Positions 9,876 to 19,101 of a DNA stretch of 64,000 nucleotides are shown here, in pieces. The DNA is from Burkholderia oklahomensis C6786 (GTDB lineage Bacteria; Pseudomonadota; Gammaproteobacteria; Burkholderiales; Burkholderiaceae): contig NZ_CP009555.1 of NCBI RefSeq assembly GCF_000959365.1, forward strand, positions 1 to 64,000, read 5' to 3'. Under the pieces are notes generated by a model, which ran no database searches, was not told the origin of the DNA, and saw nothing but the letters and a program-made list of their open reading frames with translations. The position numbers and the translations under genes are program-made. The number at the start of each line of letters is the position of its first letter. Within the stretch, counting starts at the first letter, position 1.

Positions 9876-10262
9876 TCAGCGCTTCTGCAACTGCCACTTG
9901 CCGGCCGCGGTCTTGCAATACAGCGGCCGCAACGTCATCGACTGCCCCTTCGCCGCGATCTCGGTCTTGATCTCGCGGCACGTGCGGCCTTCCTGCTCGG
10001 TCGTGCTCGGCGTCAGCTTCGCCGAGAGCTTCGTGCCGCGGCCCTCGTTCAGCCAGTCGACGGTCTCGCCGTCCTTCCCTTCGTCGCGGACCTTCTGTAC
10101 GGCCTTCGCCAGCGATGCGGTGTCCGCCTTGCTGAAATAGCTGATCGGCGTGTCGTTCAGGAAGCCCAGGTTGTTCTGCGCATGCGCGGCAAACGCGGCC
10201 GCCGCGCACACGGCGCCCGCCAGCACGCGCGACAGGATCGAGACACGGGCTCGCATCGTCAT
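9876..10262 (-). CDS. Secreted 17-kDa surface-antigen-like protein
   Basis: The 128-residue product has an N-terminal signal peptide (MTMRARVSILSRVLAGAVCA then AAAFAAHA, cleavage after AHA near residue 26). The rest is a small hydrophilic domain with two cysteines (RTCREI and LYCK) and an aromatic C-terminus GKWQLQ. This pattern resembles the C-terminal domain of rickettsial 17-kDa surface antigens (COG4520 type), which also have a CRE...C..GxW arrangement. The function is unknown and it is likely periplasmic or outer-membrane. The ATG at 10262 has a good ribosome-binding site (AAAGGAG, 7-8 nt upstream), which decides against the longer frame from 10283. Confidence 0.7.
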   Translation of the reverse strand: MTMRARVSILSRVLAGAVCAAAAFAAHAQNNLGFLNDTPISYFSKADTASLAKAVQKVRDEGKDGETVDWLNEGRGTKLSAKLTPSTTEQEGRTCREIKTEIAAKGQSMTLRPLYCKTAAGKWQLQKR

Positions 10263-10490
10263 GTTGTTCTCCTTTGGAAGCAATCGAATGTCCGGCGCGC
10301 GGCTTCGCGCGCCGGAAGAGCGCTCAAGGATAACTGCAACGAACGGTATTTGAAACCGATCCGGCAGCGCTGCGCCGCTTCGTGCGGGCTTTGCCGTCCG
10401 GATACGGCGGCGAATTCGCGGCAGGCGGCGGGCAATGCGCGGCGATCGGTCGCGCCACTGCCCGCCTCCGTCGCGACGCCTGCTCGGCGT

Positions 10491-12545
10491 TCAGTACTGC
10501 AGCCCGAAGCCGCGCGGATAACGCAGCGGCCCCGTCGACCCGTCCGCGTTCAGCGCATGGATCGCGACCGGCAGCTTGCCGACCGGCCGCTCGACGCCCA
10601 GCATCGCGTCGACGACGGCGGGCAGCGACGGGCCGCGCAGCCCGCCCTCGTAGCCGTAGTACGCGTACGTCGCGAGCGTCGCGTCCGCGACGTCGTCGTA
10701 GCTGATCACGTCGTAAGGCGCGCGCATCGTCACGTGGATCACCGTCTTGCGCCGCGCCTTCGCGTAATCCATCGCGTCGCGCATCTGCTGCGCCTCGCTC
10801 GGCACGGCGACGGCCAGCACGCTCCTGCGGGTGCGGACATCCGTGCCCGCACCTGCATTCGAGTCCGCGTTCTCAACGTGATCGAAGATCACCGAGCCTT
10901 CTTCCTGCCCGTTCGCGGGGGCCGTCTGCCGCATCAGCGCGGCCGCGGGCAGCGCGCCGCGCGCGTTCGGATCGCCGTTGTGCTCGACGGGCGTGACGCC
11001 CGTCGACAGCGTGCCGACGATCACGATGTCCGCCGCGTCGATCGCCTGCTGCTGCTCGGGCCACGTGATCGCGCCCAGCTTCGCGCCCGTCACGAGCGGA
11101 TGGCCGAGCTCGGCGAAGCGGCGCCGCATCGCCTCCGCCTGCTCGCCCCACGGCGTCAGGATGAAGATCCGCCGGCCCTGCGCCTGCAGCGGCAGCGTGC
11201 CGTTCTCGTTGCGCAGCAGCGTGATCGACTTCTGCGCGATGTCGCGCTCGACCGCGCGATGCGCGGGCCCGCCGATCGATGCAAGCGCCTCGACCGGCCT
11301 GCCACGATCCGTCGCCACGATGCCGTTGCGCAGCTTCGTCAGCACGATCCGGCGCACCGAGCGATCGAACTCGGCGCGATCGATCCGGCCCGACTCGACC
11401 GCCGCCGCGACGCGGTCGATGAGCGTCGCCAGGCGGCCTGCGTCCGCCGCCGTGCGGAACTCGACGGGCATCAGCGCAATGTCGACATCCGCCTGGAATA
11501 CCTTGACGACCGCATCGTCTTCTTCGAAGAAACCGGCGATGCCCTTCATGTCGAGCGCATCGGTGATCGTCACGCCCTGGTAGCCGAACTCGCCGCGCAG
11601 GATGTCGTGCTGGATGCGCCGCGACATCGTCGCGGGCGCGATCATCGGCTCGCCCGTGCGGGTCGTCACGCGCGTGTCGTCGAGCGACGGATACTGGATG
11701 TGCGCCGTCATGATCATGTCGGGCGCCTGGCCCGCCTCGATCGCCTGCCGGTACGGCGCGAGATCGATCGCGTACGCGTCGGCGCGCGACTTGATCACGA
11801 CGGGCAGCCCGTAGTGCGAATCGGTATCGGTGTCGCCGTGCCCGGGGAAATGCTTGAACGTGCCGATCACGCGCTCGCTCTTCATCCCCTGCGCCATGCG
11901 CCGGCCGAGCAGGCTGATCGTCGCCGGGTCGTCGCCGAACGAGCGCACGTTGATGACGGGATTGAGCGGATTACTGTTGACGTCGACGACCGGCGCGAAG
12001 TTCACGTTGAAGCCGACCGCCGCGATTTCCGCCGCAAGCACGCGGCCCATGTCGTAGGCGAGCTGGTCGTTCTTCGTCGCCCCGTAGGCCGCGCCGAGCG
12101 CCATGTTGCCGGAAAAGGCCGTCGCCTCGACGCGCGGCAGGCGGAACACGTTGCCGCCCTCCTCGTCGATGCCGATCAGGAGTCCGACCGGGCTGTCGGC
12201 CGCGGGCGCCGCCTTGATCCCGTCGATCAGCCGGCGCGTCTGCTGGATGCCCGTCAGATTGTTCGAGAACAGGATCACGCCGCCGATGCCGTTCTGGCGC
12301 AGCGCGTCGCGCGCGGCGTCCGGGAATTCGGTCATCCCGGTCGTGCAGGTCGGCTGGCCGTCGGGGCACCAGTACCGGAACGCCATCATGATCTTCTGGC
12401 CGACCTTCTGCCGGGTCGACATCCGCTCGACGATCGCGTCCGCGCGTGACTCGATCGTCGCATTGTCGTCGCCCGACGAACAGGCGCCGAGCGCCGCCGT
12501 CACGGCCAGCGCGACGGGGAAATGAACCAAGCTTTTCTTGCGCAT
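10491..12545 (-). CDS. Glycoside hydrolase family 3 lipoprotein (NagZ-like beta-N-acetylhexosaminidase)
   Basis: The product is about 684 residues, with a signal peptide and lipobox (LGACSSG, Cys near residue 22). The GH3 TIM-barrel contains IGIDEEGGNVFRLP, GFNVNFAPVVDVNSNPLNPV and the diagnostic loop TFKHFPGHGDTDTDSHYGLP, which in NagZ enzymes supplies the Asp/His acid-base pair. TDALDMKGI supplies the nucleophile Asp. A second alpha/beta domain follows (residues about 420-680). NagZ-type members remove GlcNAc from peptidoglycan fragments; the two-domain lipoprotein form suggests action at the cell surface or in the periplasm, possibly on other substrates. The start at 12545 has AAGGAA about 10 nt upstream. 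Confidence 0.9.
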   Translation of the reverse strand: MRKKSLVHFPVALAVTAALGACSSGDDNATIESRADAIVERMSTRQKVGQKIMMAFRYWCPDGQPTCTTGMTEFPDAARDALRQNGIGGVILFSNNLTGIQQTRRLIDGIKAAPAADSPVGLLIGIDEEGGNVFRLPRVEATAFSGNMALGAAYGATKNDQLAYDMGRVLAAEIAAVGFNVNFAPVVDVNSNPLNPVINVRSFGDDPATISLLGRRMAQGMKSERVIGTFKHFPGHGDTDTDSHYGLPVVIKSRADAYAIDLAPYRQAIEAGQAPDMIMTAHIQYPSLDDTRVTTRTGEPMIAPATMSRRIQHDILRGEFGYQGVTITDALDMKGIAGFFEEDDAVVKVFQADVDIALMPVEFRTAADAGRLATLIDRVAAAVESGRIDRAEFDRSVRRIVLTKLRNGIVATDRGRPVEALASIGGPAHRAVERDIAQKSITLLRNENGTLPLQAQGRRIFILTPWGEQAEAMRRRFAELGHPLVTGAKLGAITWPEQQQAIDAADIVIVGTLSTGVTPVEHNGDPNARGALPAAALMRQTAPANGQEEGSVIFDHVENADSNAGAGTDVRTRRSVLAVAVPSEAQQMRDAMDYAKARRKTVIHVTMRAPYDVISYDDVADATLATYAYYGYEGGLRGPSLPAVVDAMLGVERPVGKLPVAIHALNADGSTGPLRYPRGFGLQY

Positions 12546-12706
12546 CTTCACCAATTCCTTGCCGCATGAATGCCCGCGGCATTTACGCCATTCCATTCGT
12601 CATCCGGCATCCCTATCGGCTTTCGGTTCATCGGTACTCCGGAACTTCATGCATATTCATTCACTCTGAATGCGAATTCATCGAATTCGTCAAACCCGTG
12701 ATCAAT

Positions 12707-13558
12707 ATGCGACTTCTGCCGCGAACATTCGCGCCGATTCGACAGTGCGCGCAGCATAGCACGGCGCTTTTCGTGCTGCTTTCAGTTTTCGGCGCATTGA
12801 ATGCGCACGCCGGAATCAGCCGAATCACGACCGCGCAATGCTCGAATATGCACGCCGGCGGCGTCATTAACGAAAATTCGCCGGTTCAATGCGATCGCTT
12901 GAGAAACGTGTCGTTCGATTACGTGAATTTCGACGGTTGGGCGCAAAAAGGCGAAGTCGTCGTGCTCGATGCGGTCGCCGATCGCGTGCAGACGATCTTC
13001 GACACGCTATATCGAATGCGCTTCCCGTTGAACAAGGCGGTGCCGATCGAGCGCTATCGCGGCGACGACGACGCGTCGATGAATGACAACAATACGTCGG
13101 CGTTCAACTCGCGGCGGAAGACGGGCCGCGACGAATGGTCGATGCACGCATACGGCGTCGCGATCGACGTCAATCCGCATCAGAACCCGTACGTATCGTT
13201 CGGCGACGACGGCCTCGCGCGCGTGCTGCCCGCGTCGGCCGCGAAGACGTCGATGAACCGGCTCGACGAGCGGCCGAACAAGCCTGCGCGGCCGGGGATG
13301 GCCGAGCGCGTCGTCGACGTGTTCGCGAGCAACGGCTTCCTGCGCTGGGGCGGCTATTGGGACGACCCGATCGACTATCAGCATTTCGAAGCAGGCTCGC
13401 GCGCGCTCGTCGCGCGGATGGTCGATGCGTCGCCGGACGATGCACGCCGCATGTTCGAGCGCTACGTCGCGTCGTATGCGAATTGCCTTGCGCACACGGC
13501 ACTCGCAAGCCATGCGGCGGCGCGCGCCGCATGCATCGGCGACGCGCTGCGCGAGTGA
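12707..13558 (+). CDS. Secreted M15-family (D-Ala-D-Ala carboxypeptidase-like) peptidase
   Basis: The product is about 283 residues, with a hydrophobic signal segment (TALFVLLSVFGALNAHA, cleavage near residue 35). The C-terminal half carries the zinc-peptidase pattern of the M15/VanY superfamily: SMHAYGVAIDVNP supplies His and Asp ligands and WGGYWDDPIDYQHFE supplies the general base and last His. These enzymes trim peptidoglycan stem peptides or act as phage-type endolysins; the substrate here is inferred only. The start is uncertain: the ATG at 12707 and a nearby GTG at 12698 are both possible. It is divergent from the GH3 lipoprotein and lies directly upstream of the truncated GH65 gene. 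Confidence 0.85.
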   Translation: MRLLPRTFAPIRQCAQHSTALFVLLSVFGALNAHAGISRITTAQCSNMHAGGVINENSPVQCDRLRNVSFDYVNFDGWAQKGEVVVLDAVADRVQTIFDTLYRMRFPLNKAVPIERYRGDDDASMNDNNTSAFNSRRKTGRDEWSMHAYGVAIDVNPHQNPYVSFGDDGLARVLPASAAKTSMNRLDERPNKPARPGMAERVVDVFASNGFLRWGGYWDDPIDYQHFEAGSRALVARMVDASPDDARRMFERYVASYANCLAHTALASHAAARAACIGDALRE

Positions 13559-13582
13559 CGCGATGCGGCCGCGGCGCGCGGC

Positions 13583-14860
13583 TTGACGAGCACTTACCAT
13601 TCCGGCGCCACGTTCTTCGACACCGAACTGCACAAGTGCGTGTTCTGGATCTGGAACGATCCACGCGTCGCCCGCGCGCTCATCGACTATCGATACCATC
13701 GCCTGGAGCAAGCGATCGAGTTCGCGAAATCGACCGGATTCGCCGGCGCTCGTTTCCCGGAGGCTTCGAACGACCGCGGAACCGAAAACGGGCCGCATTA
13801 CGTGCTGTCGTATCCGGACGCGAAGACGACGCGGGAATGGAGCGTCGACGAAGTGCTGCACATCTCGGCCGACGTCTGCTACGCGCTGCATTGCTACCGG
13901 GAAGTCACCGGCGACGACGCCTACATGACGGCGCGCGGCTATCGCATCATCGCCGAATGCGCGAGATTTGCCGCATCCGCGTTCGAGTGGTCGGACTCGA
14001 AGCAGGCCTATGTCGTCAATTCGGTGATGGGCCCGGACGAATATCATTACCACGTCGACAATAGCTTTTTCACGAATTATCTGCTTAGATGGTGCATCAG
14101 GCTCGCCATCTCGTCGGCGGGACATGAAGCCTTCCCCGACGTGCCGAAAGCCGAGTTGGACGATTGGCTCGCGATCAGCGATCGCGTCTATCTGCCGTGG
14201 ATGAGCGTCGAGGGTGTTTCCATTCCGGAAGAATTCGAAGGGTACGCGAAACTTCCCGATACGGAGCTCAGAATCACGAAGAAACGCGGCCCGCAATTCG
14301 TCGACGAATCGGAGCGAAAATCGGCGGAGGCGTTGCGGAATTTCACGTCCAAGATCGTGAAGCAGGCCGATATCATCCTCCTCATGTCCTTGTTCCCGGA
14401 CGACTTCCCGAACGACGTCAAGCGGGCGGCATTCGCGTTCTACGAACCTCGCACGGTTCACGAATCGTCGCTCAGCTACGGCCCGCACGCGATGGTCGCC
14501 GCGGACATCGGCAAGACGAGCGACTGCGCCGATTTCATCGCCCGCGCGAGCCGCTACAACCTGGACTTCACGCCCACCGCGGACTACGGCAACGGGCTGC
14601 ACCTGTCCGCCTATGCCGGCGCGTGGCAGGGTCTCGTCCAGGGCCTGGCCGGCTTGCGCATCGAACGCGGCAGGCTTTGTTTTCGACCGCGGTTGTCGCC
14701 GCATTGGGATGCGTATCGGTTCGCAGTCCACTTTCGAGGGCGACGGCTGAAAGTCACGGTTCCCGCGAACGGAACGGTCCGCGTCGAGTGCGACGGGAAC
14801 GCGCTCCCGACCCAGCGCAGCGCCGACGGACGTGTCTATATTCTTGGAGGAACCGAATGA
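13583..14860 (+). pseudogene. 5'-truncated GH65 disaccharide phosphorylase (maltose/trehalose phosphorylase type)
   Basis: The open frame encodes 425 residues matching only the catalytic (alpha/alpha)6 barrel and C-terminal cap of GH65, whose members are usually about 750-800 residues. Visible motifs are FFDTELH (FWDTE region), ARALIDYRYHRLEQAIEFAK, VMGPDEYHYHVDNSFFTN (containing the family's catalytic Glu) and ESSLSYGPHAM. The N-terminal beta-sandwich of about 330 residues is missing. In-frame codons upstream (ARGLT) still resemble the family, but the M15 stop codon lies just before at 13556-13558. No ATG exists at the front; TTG at 13583 is the only near start. Whether the fragment is translated or active is doubtful. 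Its stop overlaps the next start (ATGA). Confidence 0.75.
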
Positions 14861-16086
14861 GCTCACTCGCCGAGCGAGCGTCACCATATCGCGATGCGTT
14901 GCGTTTCTCGTCGTTTCGAAAACTGCTGATCGGGCAGGGTTTGTCGATGGCGGGCGACGCCGTCTGCCTGGCGGCGCTTCCCGTTGCAGTCATTCATGCC
15001 GGCTTCAGCGGCGAGATCTTCGGCTCGATCATGGCCGCCGTCGGGATCGGCACCGTCATCGGCGCAGCAGCCGGCGGCATGCTCGCGGATCGGAAGTCGC
15101 CCAAGCGCGTCCTCATCGCAACGGACACGGCACGAGGCATCGCGCAGGTCGCCGCCGCGGCGTTCATCGTGTCGGGCGCGCCGTGGTGGAGCCTCGTGCT
15201 CGTCTATCTGGCGTTCGGCATCGGCATCGGCGTGTCGCGCCCGTGCACGCAAGTGCTGCTCGTCAATCTGCTTCCGAAGCACGCGCTCGTCGCCGGCAAC
15301 GGCGCGATGCACTTCCTCGACAATCTCGTGGCCGTGATCTTTCCGGCCACGCTCGGCGTCGTGGTCATCCTGTGGGACCCGGTATGGGGCGTGCTGATCG
15401 ACGGCCTTACGTTCTTCGGCGCCGCCTTCTACACCACCCTGTTGCCCGACAAAGGCAAGCTGGAATCCGACGACGCGTTCTCCATTCGCGAAGCGCTGAA
15501 CGGCGTCACGGTGATCGCGGGCAACGCCGAGCTGTTCTTGGGATTCTCCGCCACGCTCGTCGTCAACGTGCTGTGCTTCCCGATCTTCCTCGTGGTCGCC
15601 CCCTATGCGGTCAGCGCCAGCTTCGGCGAAACCATGTGGGGCGTATGCCTCGCCGCGTCGGGACTCGGCGCGTGCATCGGCTCCGTCGTCACGGTGCTCG
15701 TCGCGGGCCATCGCCACCTAAAGTTGCTGGGGCTGACTTGCGGGCTGTTCCTCGGCGGCGCGATGGCCTTGCTCGGGATGGGTCAAGCGCCGTGGATGGC
15801 GGTGCTCGGCGCGACGTTCGTCGGGGTCGTCGAAGCGTCGTGGCTTACCGGATGGGCGACCGCCATGCAGACGCACTCGCCCGAAAAGGACCTCGGCAAG
15901 GTCGTGGCGGTCGACACCGTCGTGACGAGCGGCGTGCATCCGTTCATCTATCTCGGCGGCGGCCTCGTCGGCGAGGCGCTCGGCTATCCGCAGACGTTGA
16001 CGATCGCGGCCGTGCTCAGCGCCGTCGGAACCGCCGTCATCGCGCTGATTGCCGTCAGGCGAACATCGGGAGGAAACACGCAATGA
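14857..16086 (+). CDS. MFS transporter (MFS_3/enterobactin-exporter-like)
   Basis: The 409-residue protein is highly hydrophobic, with about 10-12 predicted membrane helices. It begins RFSSFRKLLIGQGLSMAGDA, a pattern common to the MFS_3 group of drug and siderophore exporters, and has the loop GGMLADRKSPKRVLI in the first half. The ATG lies in an ATGA overlap with the GH65 stop. It has a strong ribosome-binding site (TTGGAGG), so it is translated even if GH65 is dead. The stop again overlaps the downstream aminotransferase start (ATGA). Its place between a sugar phosphorylase and a sugar aminotransferase suggests export of an amino-sugar product. That role is inference from context. Confidence 0.85.
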   Translation: MSSLAERASPYRDALRFSSFRKLLIGQGLSMAGDAVCLAALPVAVIHAGFSGEIFGSIMAAVGIGTVIGAAAGGMLADRKSPKRVLIATDTARGIAQVAAAAFIVSGAPWWSLVLVYLAFGIGIGVSRPCTQVLLVNLLPKHALVAGNGAMHFLDNLVAVIFPATLGVVVILWDPVWGVLIDGLTFFGAAFYTTLLPDKGKLESDDAFSIREALNGVTVIAGNAELFLGFSATLVVNVLCFPIFLVVAPYAVSASFGETMWGVCLAASGLGACIGSVVTVLVAGHRHLKLLGLTCGLFLGGAMALLGMGQAPWMAVLGATFVGVVEASWLTGWATAMQTHSPEKDLGKVVAVDTVVTSGVHPFIYLGGGLVGEALGYPQTLTIAAVLSAVGTAVIALIAVRRTSGGNTQ

Positions 16087-17171
16087 TTCAGTGCAACAAT
16101 GTCCAGGAACAGGCGCGCGACTTGTCCGGCCTGATCGTCGAGCGCTGGCGCGACGTGCTCGAAGCCGGCGATTTCGTGCTCGGCGAGGAGGTGTCGCGCT
16201 TCGAGACGTGGATGTCGCAGCGTTGCGGCGGAGCCTGCGCGATCGCGATGAATTCCGGCACCGACGCGCTGCTGATCGCGCTTCGGGCGCTCGGCGTCGG
16301 GCCCGGCCATGAGGTCGTCACGTGCGCAAACACGTTCGTCGCCACAGTCGGCGCGATCGTCGCCGCCGGCGCGCGGCCGGTCCTTGCCGACGTGGGCGAC
16401 GACGAACTCGTCGACATCGACACGATCGCGCCGCTTTTGAGCGCTCGCACCAAGGCCGTCATCCCCGTCCATTTGCGCGGGCGGCCCGTCGACGTCGCGC
16501 CGATCGTCGCCCTGTGCCGCGCGCACGGCGTGGCCGTCGTCGAAGACTGCGCTCAGGCGATCGGCACCACGATCGATGGCCGGCAAGTCGGCACGGCCGG
16601 CGATGCCGCGGCCTTTTCGCTGCACCCGCTCAAGACGCTCGGCGCACTGGGAGACGGCGGCGTGCTCGTCACGACTGATCCGGAGATCGCCGAATACGCG
16701 AAAAGCGTGCGCAATCACGGATTGCAGACCCGCGACGAAGCCATCATGTTCGGGATCAATTCGCGTCTCGATTCGCTGCAGGCGGCGGCGCTGAACGTCA
16801 AGGTCCGGCAACTGGATTCGTGGCTGGATCGCCGCAAGGCCATTGCCGCGTTCTACGACGAAGCGCTCGCCGGAACCGACACCGGCACGGACCTCGGCGG
16901 CGGACGGCCGGGGAACGCGTACTATCACTATGTCGTGAGGTCGGGCTATCGGGACAGGCTGCGTCGGCATCTCGACGACCACGGCATTCAAGCGGCAATT
17001 CACTATCCGATCCCCATTCATCGGCAACGGGCGTGGCTGCGTGGCCAGCCGGACGTGTCGCTGCCGAACACCGAACGGCTCGCGCGGGAAATCCTGACGA
17101 TCCCGTGCCATCACCATCTTTCGGACGGCGACGTCGAGCGGATCGCGACAGCGATACGGCGGTTCCGTTAG
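16083..17171 (+). CDS. DegT/DnrJ/EryC1/StrS-family PLP-dependent sugar aminotransferase
   Basis: The 362-residue length is normal for the family, which transaminates keto-sugars (usually nucleotide- or phospho-sugars) with Glu or Gln. Landmarks are GEEVSRFE, NSGTDALLIALRALGVGPGHEV (cofactor-binding start of the large domain), VVEDCAQAIGTTIDGR (PLP-contacting Asp) and AAFSLHPLKTLGALGDGG with the Schiff-base Lys (about residue 185). IHYPIPIHRQ near the C-terminus is also typical. It overlaps the transporter stop by ATGA and is the last gene of the operon. The product could be an amino-sugar such as a 3-amino-glucose or amino-trehalose, as in NtdA-type enzymes, but the sequence alone does not fix the position or substrate. 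Confidence 0.92.
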   Translation: MIQCNNVQEQARDLSGLIVERWRDVLEAGDFVLGEEVSRFETWMSQRCGGACAIAMNSGTDALLIALRALGVGPGHEVVTCANTFVATVGAIVAAGARPVLADVGDDELVDIDTIAPLLSARTKAVIPVHLRGRPVDVAPIVALCRAHGVAVVEDCAQAIGTTIDGRQVGTAGDAAAFSLHPLKTLGALGDGGVLVTTDPEIAEYAKSVRNHGLQTRDEAIMFGINSRLDSLQAAALNVKVRQLDSWLDRRKAIAAFYDEALAGTDTGTDLGGGRPGNAYYHYVVRSGYRDRLRRHLDDHGIQAAIHYPIPIHRQRAWLRGQPDVSLPNTERLAREILTIPCHHHLSDGDVERIATAIRRFR

Positions 17172-17522
17172 GAACGGGCGGCGCCGGACGAACGCCCGGG
17201 CGGCTCGACCGGGCGACGTTCACGGCGCTCGTCGCGTCGCCCCGCGAGCCGGGCGTCGATGCGCTCGTGCGCCGGTTGCGCGCCGAGCGCGCGAAGCGCC
17301 GCGCGCTCGGCGGACTCGGCTATGAGATCCGTTTCAGCGTCGGCCGCGCGGACGTCGACCCGAATCGTCATCCGACGATCGGCTCGTCGCTCGCGACAGC
17401 AAACCAGCAGACGTACGCGGGCAAGCGTCGCGCACGCGCCGCATGCAAGCCACACAACCGCACGGGCCGCGTGCGTCGGCGACACGTTGCAGCCGCAGCA
17501 CACCGCCCGCCCGTTGCGCCTC
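17172..17522. other. Intergenic region between convergent aminotransferase and peroxidase genes
   Basis: The 351 bp contain no convincing gene. A weak hairpin (GTTCC-GTTA-GGAAC, around 17162-17175) spans the aminotransferase stop. A 7-bp inverted repeat CGCCCGG/CCGGGCG (17193-17199 and 17209-17215) follows; these may slow or end transcription. Confidence 0.4.
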
Positions 17523-18869
17523 TCAGCGATTGCCGCCCGCCGGCTTCGCCTGCGCATCGTATCCGTCGGTGAGCGTGCCGAGGAACGCGATCACGTCCTT
17601 GATCTCCGCGTCGGTCAGCGCGGGCGGATCGCCGCGCTTGCGGTCGAACGGCGGCTCGTCGTTCAGGTTCTTCCAATAGCGCCTCGGCAAATCGTCGAAC
17701 TTCTGGACGACGCCGTTCTTCACCGGATAGAACTTCTCCGGATGCGTGTCGCGCTCCGCGTAGAAGCGCATCACGTCTTCGAGCGAGTGATAGAGGCCGT
17801 TGTGGAAGAACGTCTTCTTCAGCGCGACGTTGCGCAGCGTCGGCGTGCGGAACAGCCCGCAGAATTCGTCGCGGCCCTTCAGGTCCCGACGCTCGGGCCC
17901 GCACGCGCCGAGATCGTAGAACTTCGGATTCCGATTCACCGCGAGCTCGCGATTGCGCGGCACGCCGATCGCGATCAGCCCAAAGTCGCTGAACTGCGGC
18001 GGCGTGCCGTCGAGCCCGCGCCGGCTCACGTGGCAGCTCGCACAGTTGCCCTTCTTCTCGTCGTTGAAGAGCTGCAACCCGTGCAGCTCGGCGCTCGTCA
18101 ACTGCGCGCGGCCCGCCAGATACGCGTCGTACTTGCTCGTGTACGGATAGAACGCGTCGGGCGTCTGCTCGAACGTGCCGAGCGCCTGCAGCACCGCTTC
18201 GAACGTCGCGCGATCGTCGTCGAGCACGCGCGCGCCGAACGCGTTGCGAAACGCGTCCGCGTACGGCGCGGCCCGCACCGCGCGCGCGACCTTCGCGGGC
18301 GTGCTGTTCATCTCGAACGGCGACGTGAGCGGCACGCGCGCCTGCTCCGCGCCGCCGTCGACGCGGCCGTCCCACGTGAGGCCGCCCGTCGGGCCGGCGT
18401 CGACGCTCTCGTCGCCCTCGTCGTCTGACTCGTGATAGTGCTCGCTGAACGCGGGCACGGTCTGCAGGTACTTGAGCGTCGGCACCGCGCGAAAGCCCTG
18501 CTGACGCAGATCGTCGCCGCCGAATTGCGCGGGCAGCGCGTTCGGCGGCCCGAACGCGTGCTGCGGGCTGTGGCACGACGCGCATGCGAGCTTGCCGCCG
18601 CCCGACAGCGACGGATCGAAGAACAGCTGCCGGCCGAGTGCCGTCATCTGCTTCACCGCTTCGTACACCTGCGCGCGCGTCTGCGGCTGACGGTCGACGA
18701 CGGCGGGGGTGCTCGCCTGCGCGACGGGGGTCGCGGCGGGCGTCGCGGCGGGTCCATTCGCATCGCACGCGGCGACACTCGCCGCGAGCACGGCCGCGGC
18801 CGCGAGCGCGCGCAGCGCGGCGAAAGTCGAACGATTCCGGAGAGCGTGTCGCAGCGGTCGGCGCATCAT
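17523..18869 (-). CDS. Di-haem cytochrome c peroxidase (CcpA/MauG family)
   Basis: The product is about 448 residues. It has a signal sequence followed by a cysteine (AASVAACDANG), so it is exported and possibly lipidated. Two c-type haem motifs are visible: CASCHSPQ at about residue 116 and CASCHVSRRG at about residue 285. FGPPNALP, LTWDGRV, LTSPFEMN and FRTPTLRN follow the bacterial peroxidase family order. The family reduces H2O2 in the periplasm or, in MauG-like forms, oxidises other substrates; MauG-like and peroxidase activities cannot be separated here. The start at 18869 (MMRRPLRH) places the signal peptide correctly. It is divergent from the acid phosphatase. Confidence 0.9.
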   Translation of the reverse strand: MMRRPLRHALRNRSTFAALRALAAAAVLAASVAACDANGPAATPAATPVAQASTPAVVDRQPQTRAQVYEAVKQMTALGRQLFFDPSLSGGGKLACASCHSPQHAFGPPNALPAQFGGDDLRQQGFRAVPTLKYLQTVPAFSEHYHESDDEGDESVDAGPTGGLTWDGRVDGGAEQARVPLTSPFEMNSTPAKVARAVRAAPYADAFRNAFGARVLDDDRATFEAVLQALGTFEQTPDAFYPYTSKYDAYLAGRAQLTSAELHGLQLFNDEKKGNCASCHVSRRGLDGTPPQFSDFGLIAIGVPRNRELAVNRNPKFYDLGACGPERRDLKGRDEFCGLFRTPTLRNVALKKTFFHNGLYHSLEDVMRFYAERDTHPEKFYPVKNGVVQKFDDLPRRYWKNLNDEPPFDRKRGDPPALTDAEIKDVIAFLGTLTDGYDAQAKPAGGNR

Positions 18870-19006
18870 CGATTCGGCGGGGTCGAGTGGGAAAGGCGCG
18901 AGCGTATGTCGAAAAAATGACAATTCGATGACGGCCAATCGACAGCTCAACGAAAGCATTACAACATGTTGCTGTCAAACGATCCTTACACAATCCGCGC
19001 AACCGG

Positions 19007-19024
19007 CTGTCAGTCGACATTCAC
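19007..19024 (+). promoter_or_regulatory. Candidate Pho box upstream of the acid phosphatase
   Basis: CTGTCAG-TCGA-CATTCAC has the 7+4+7 direct-repeat layout of PhoB sites, with 6 of 7 and 5 of 7 matches to CTGTCAT/CTGTCAC. A further CTGTCAA occurs at 18972-18978. It lies about 80 bp before the phosphatase start. Matching is by eye, and the spacer is not as AT-rich as usual. Confidence 0.35.
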
Positions 19025-19101
19025 GCGGCGCGCCGCATCGGGCGACGCATTTGGCCGGCCCCTCGATACCCACACACCTCGTGCGACAAGAGAGAAAACG
19101 G

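Noticed and set aside
9288..12449. 1053-codon open frame on the plus strand
   Set aside because: It is antisense to the NUDIX, secreted-protein and GH3 genes, with Arg-rich composition and no domain.
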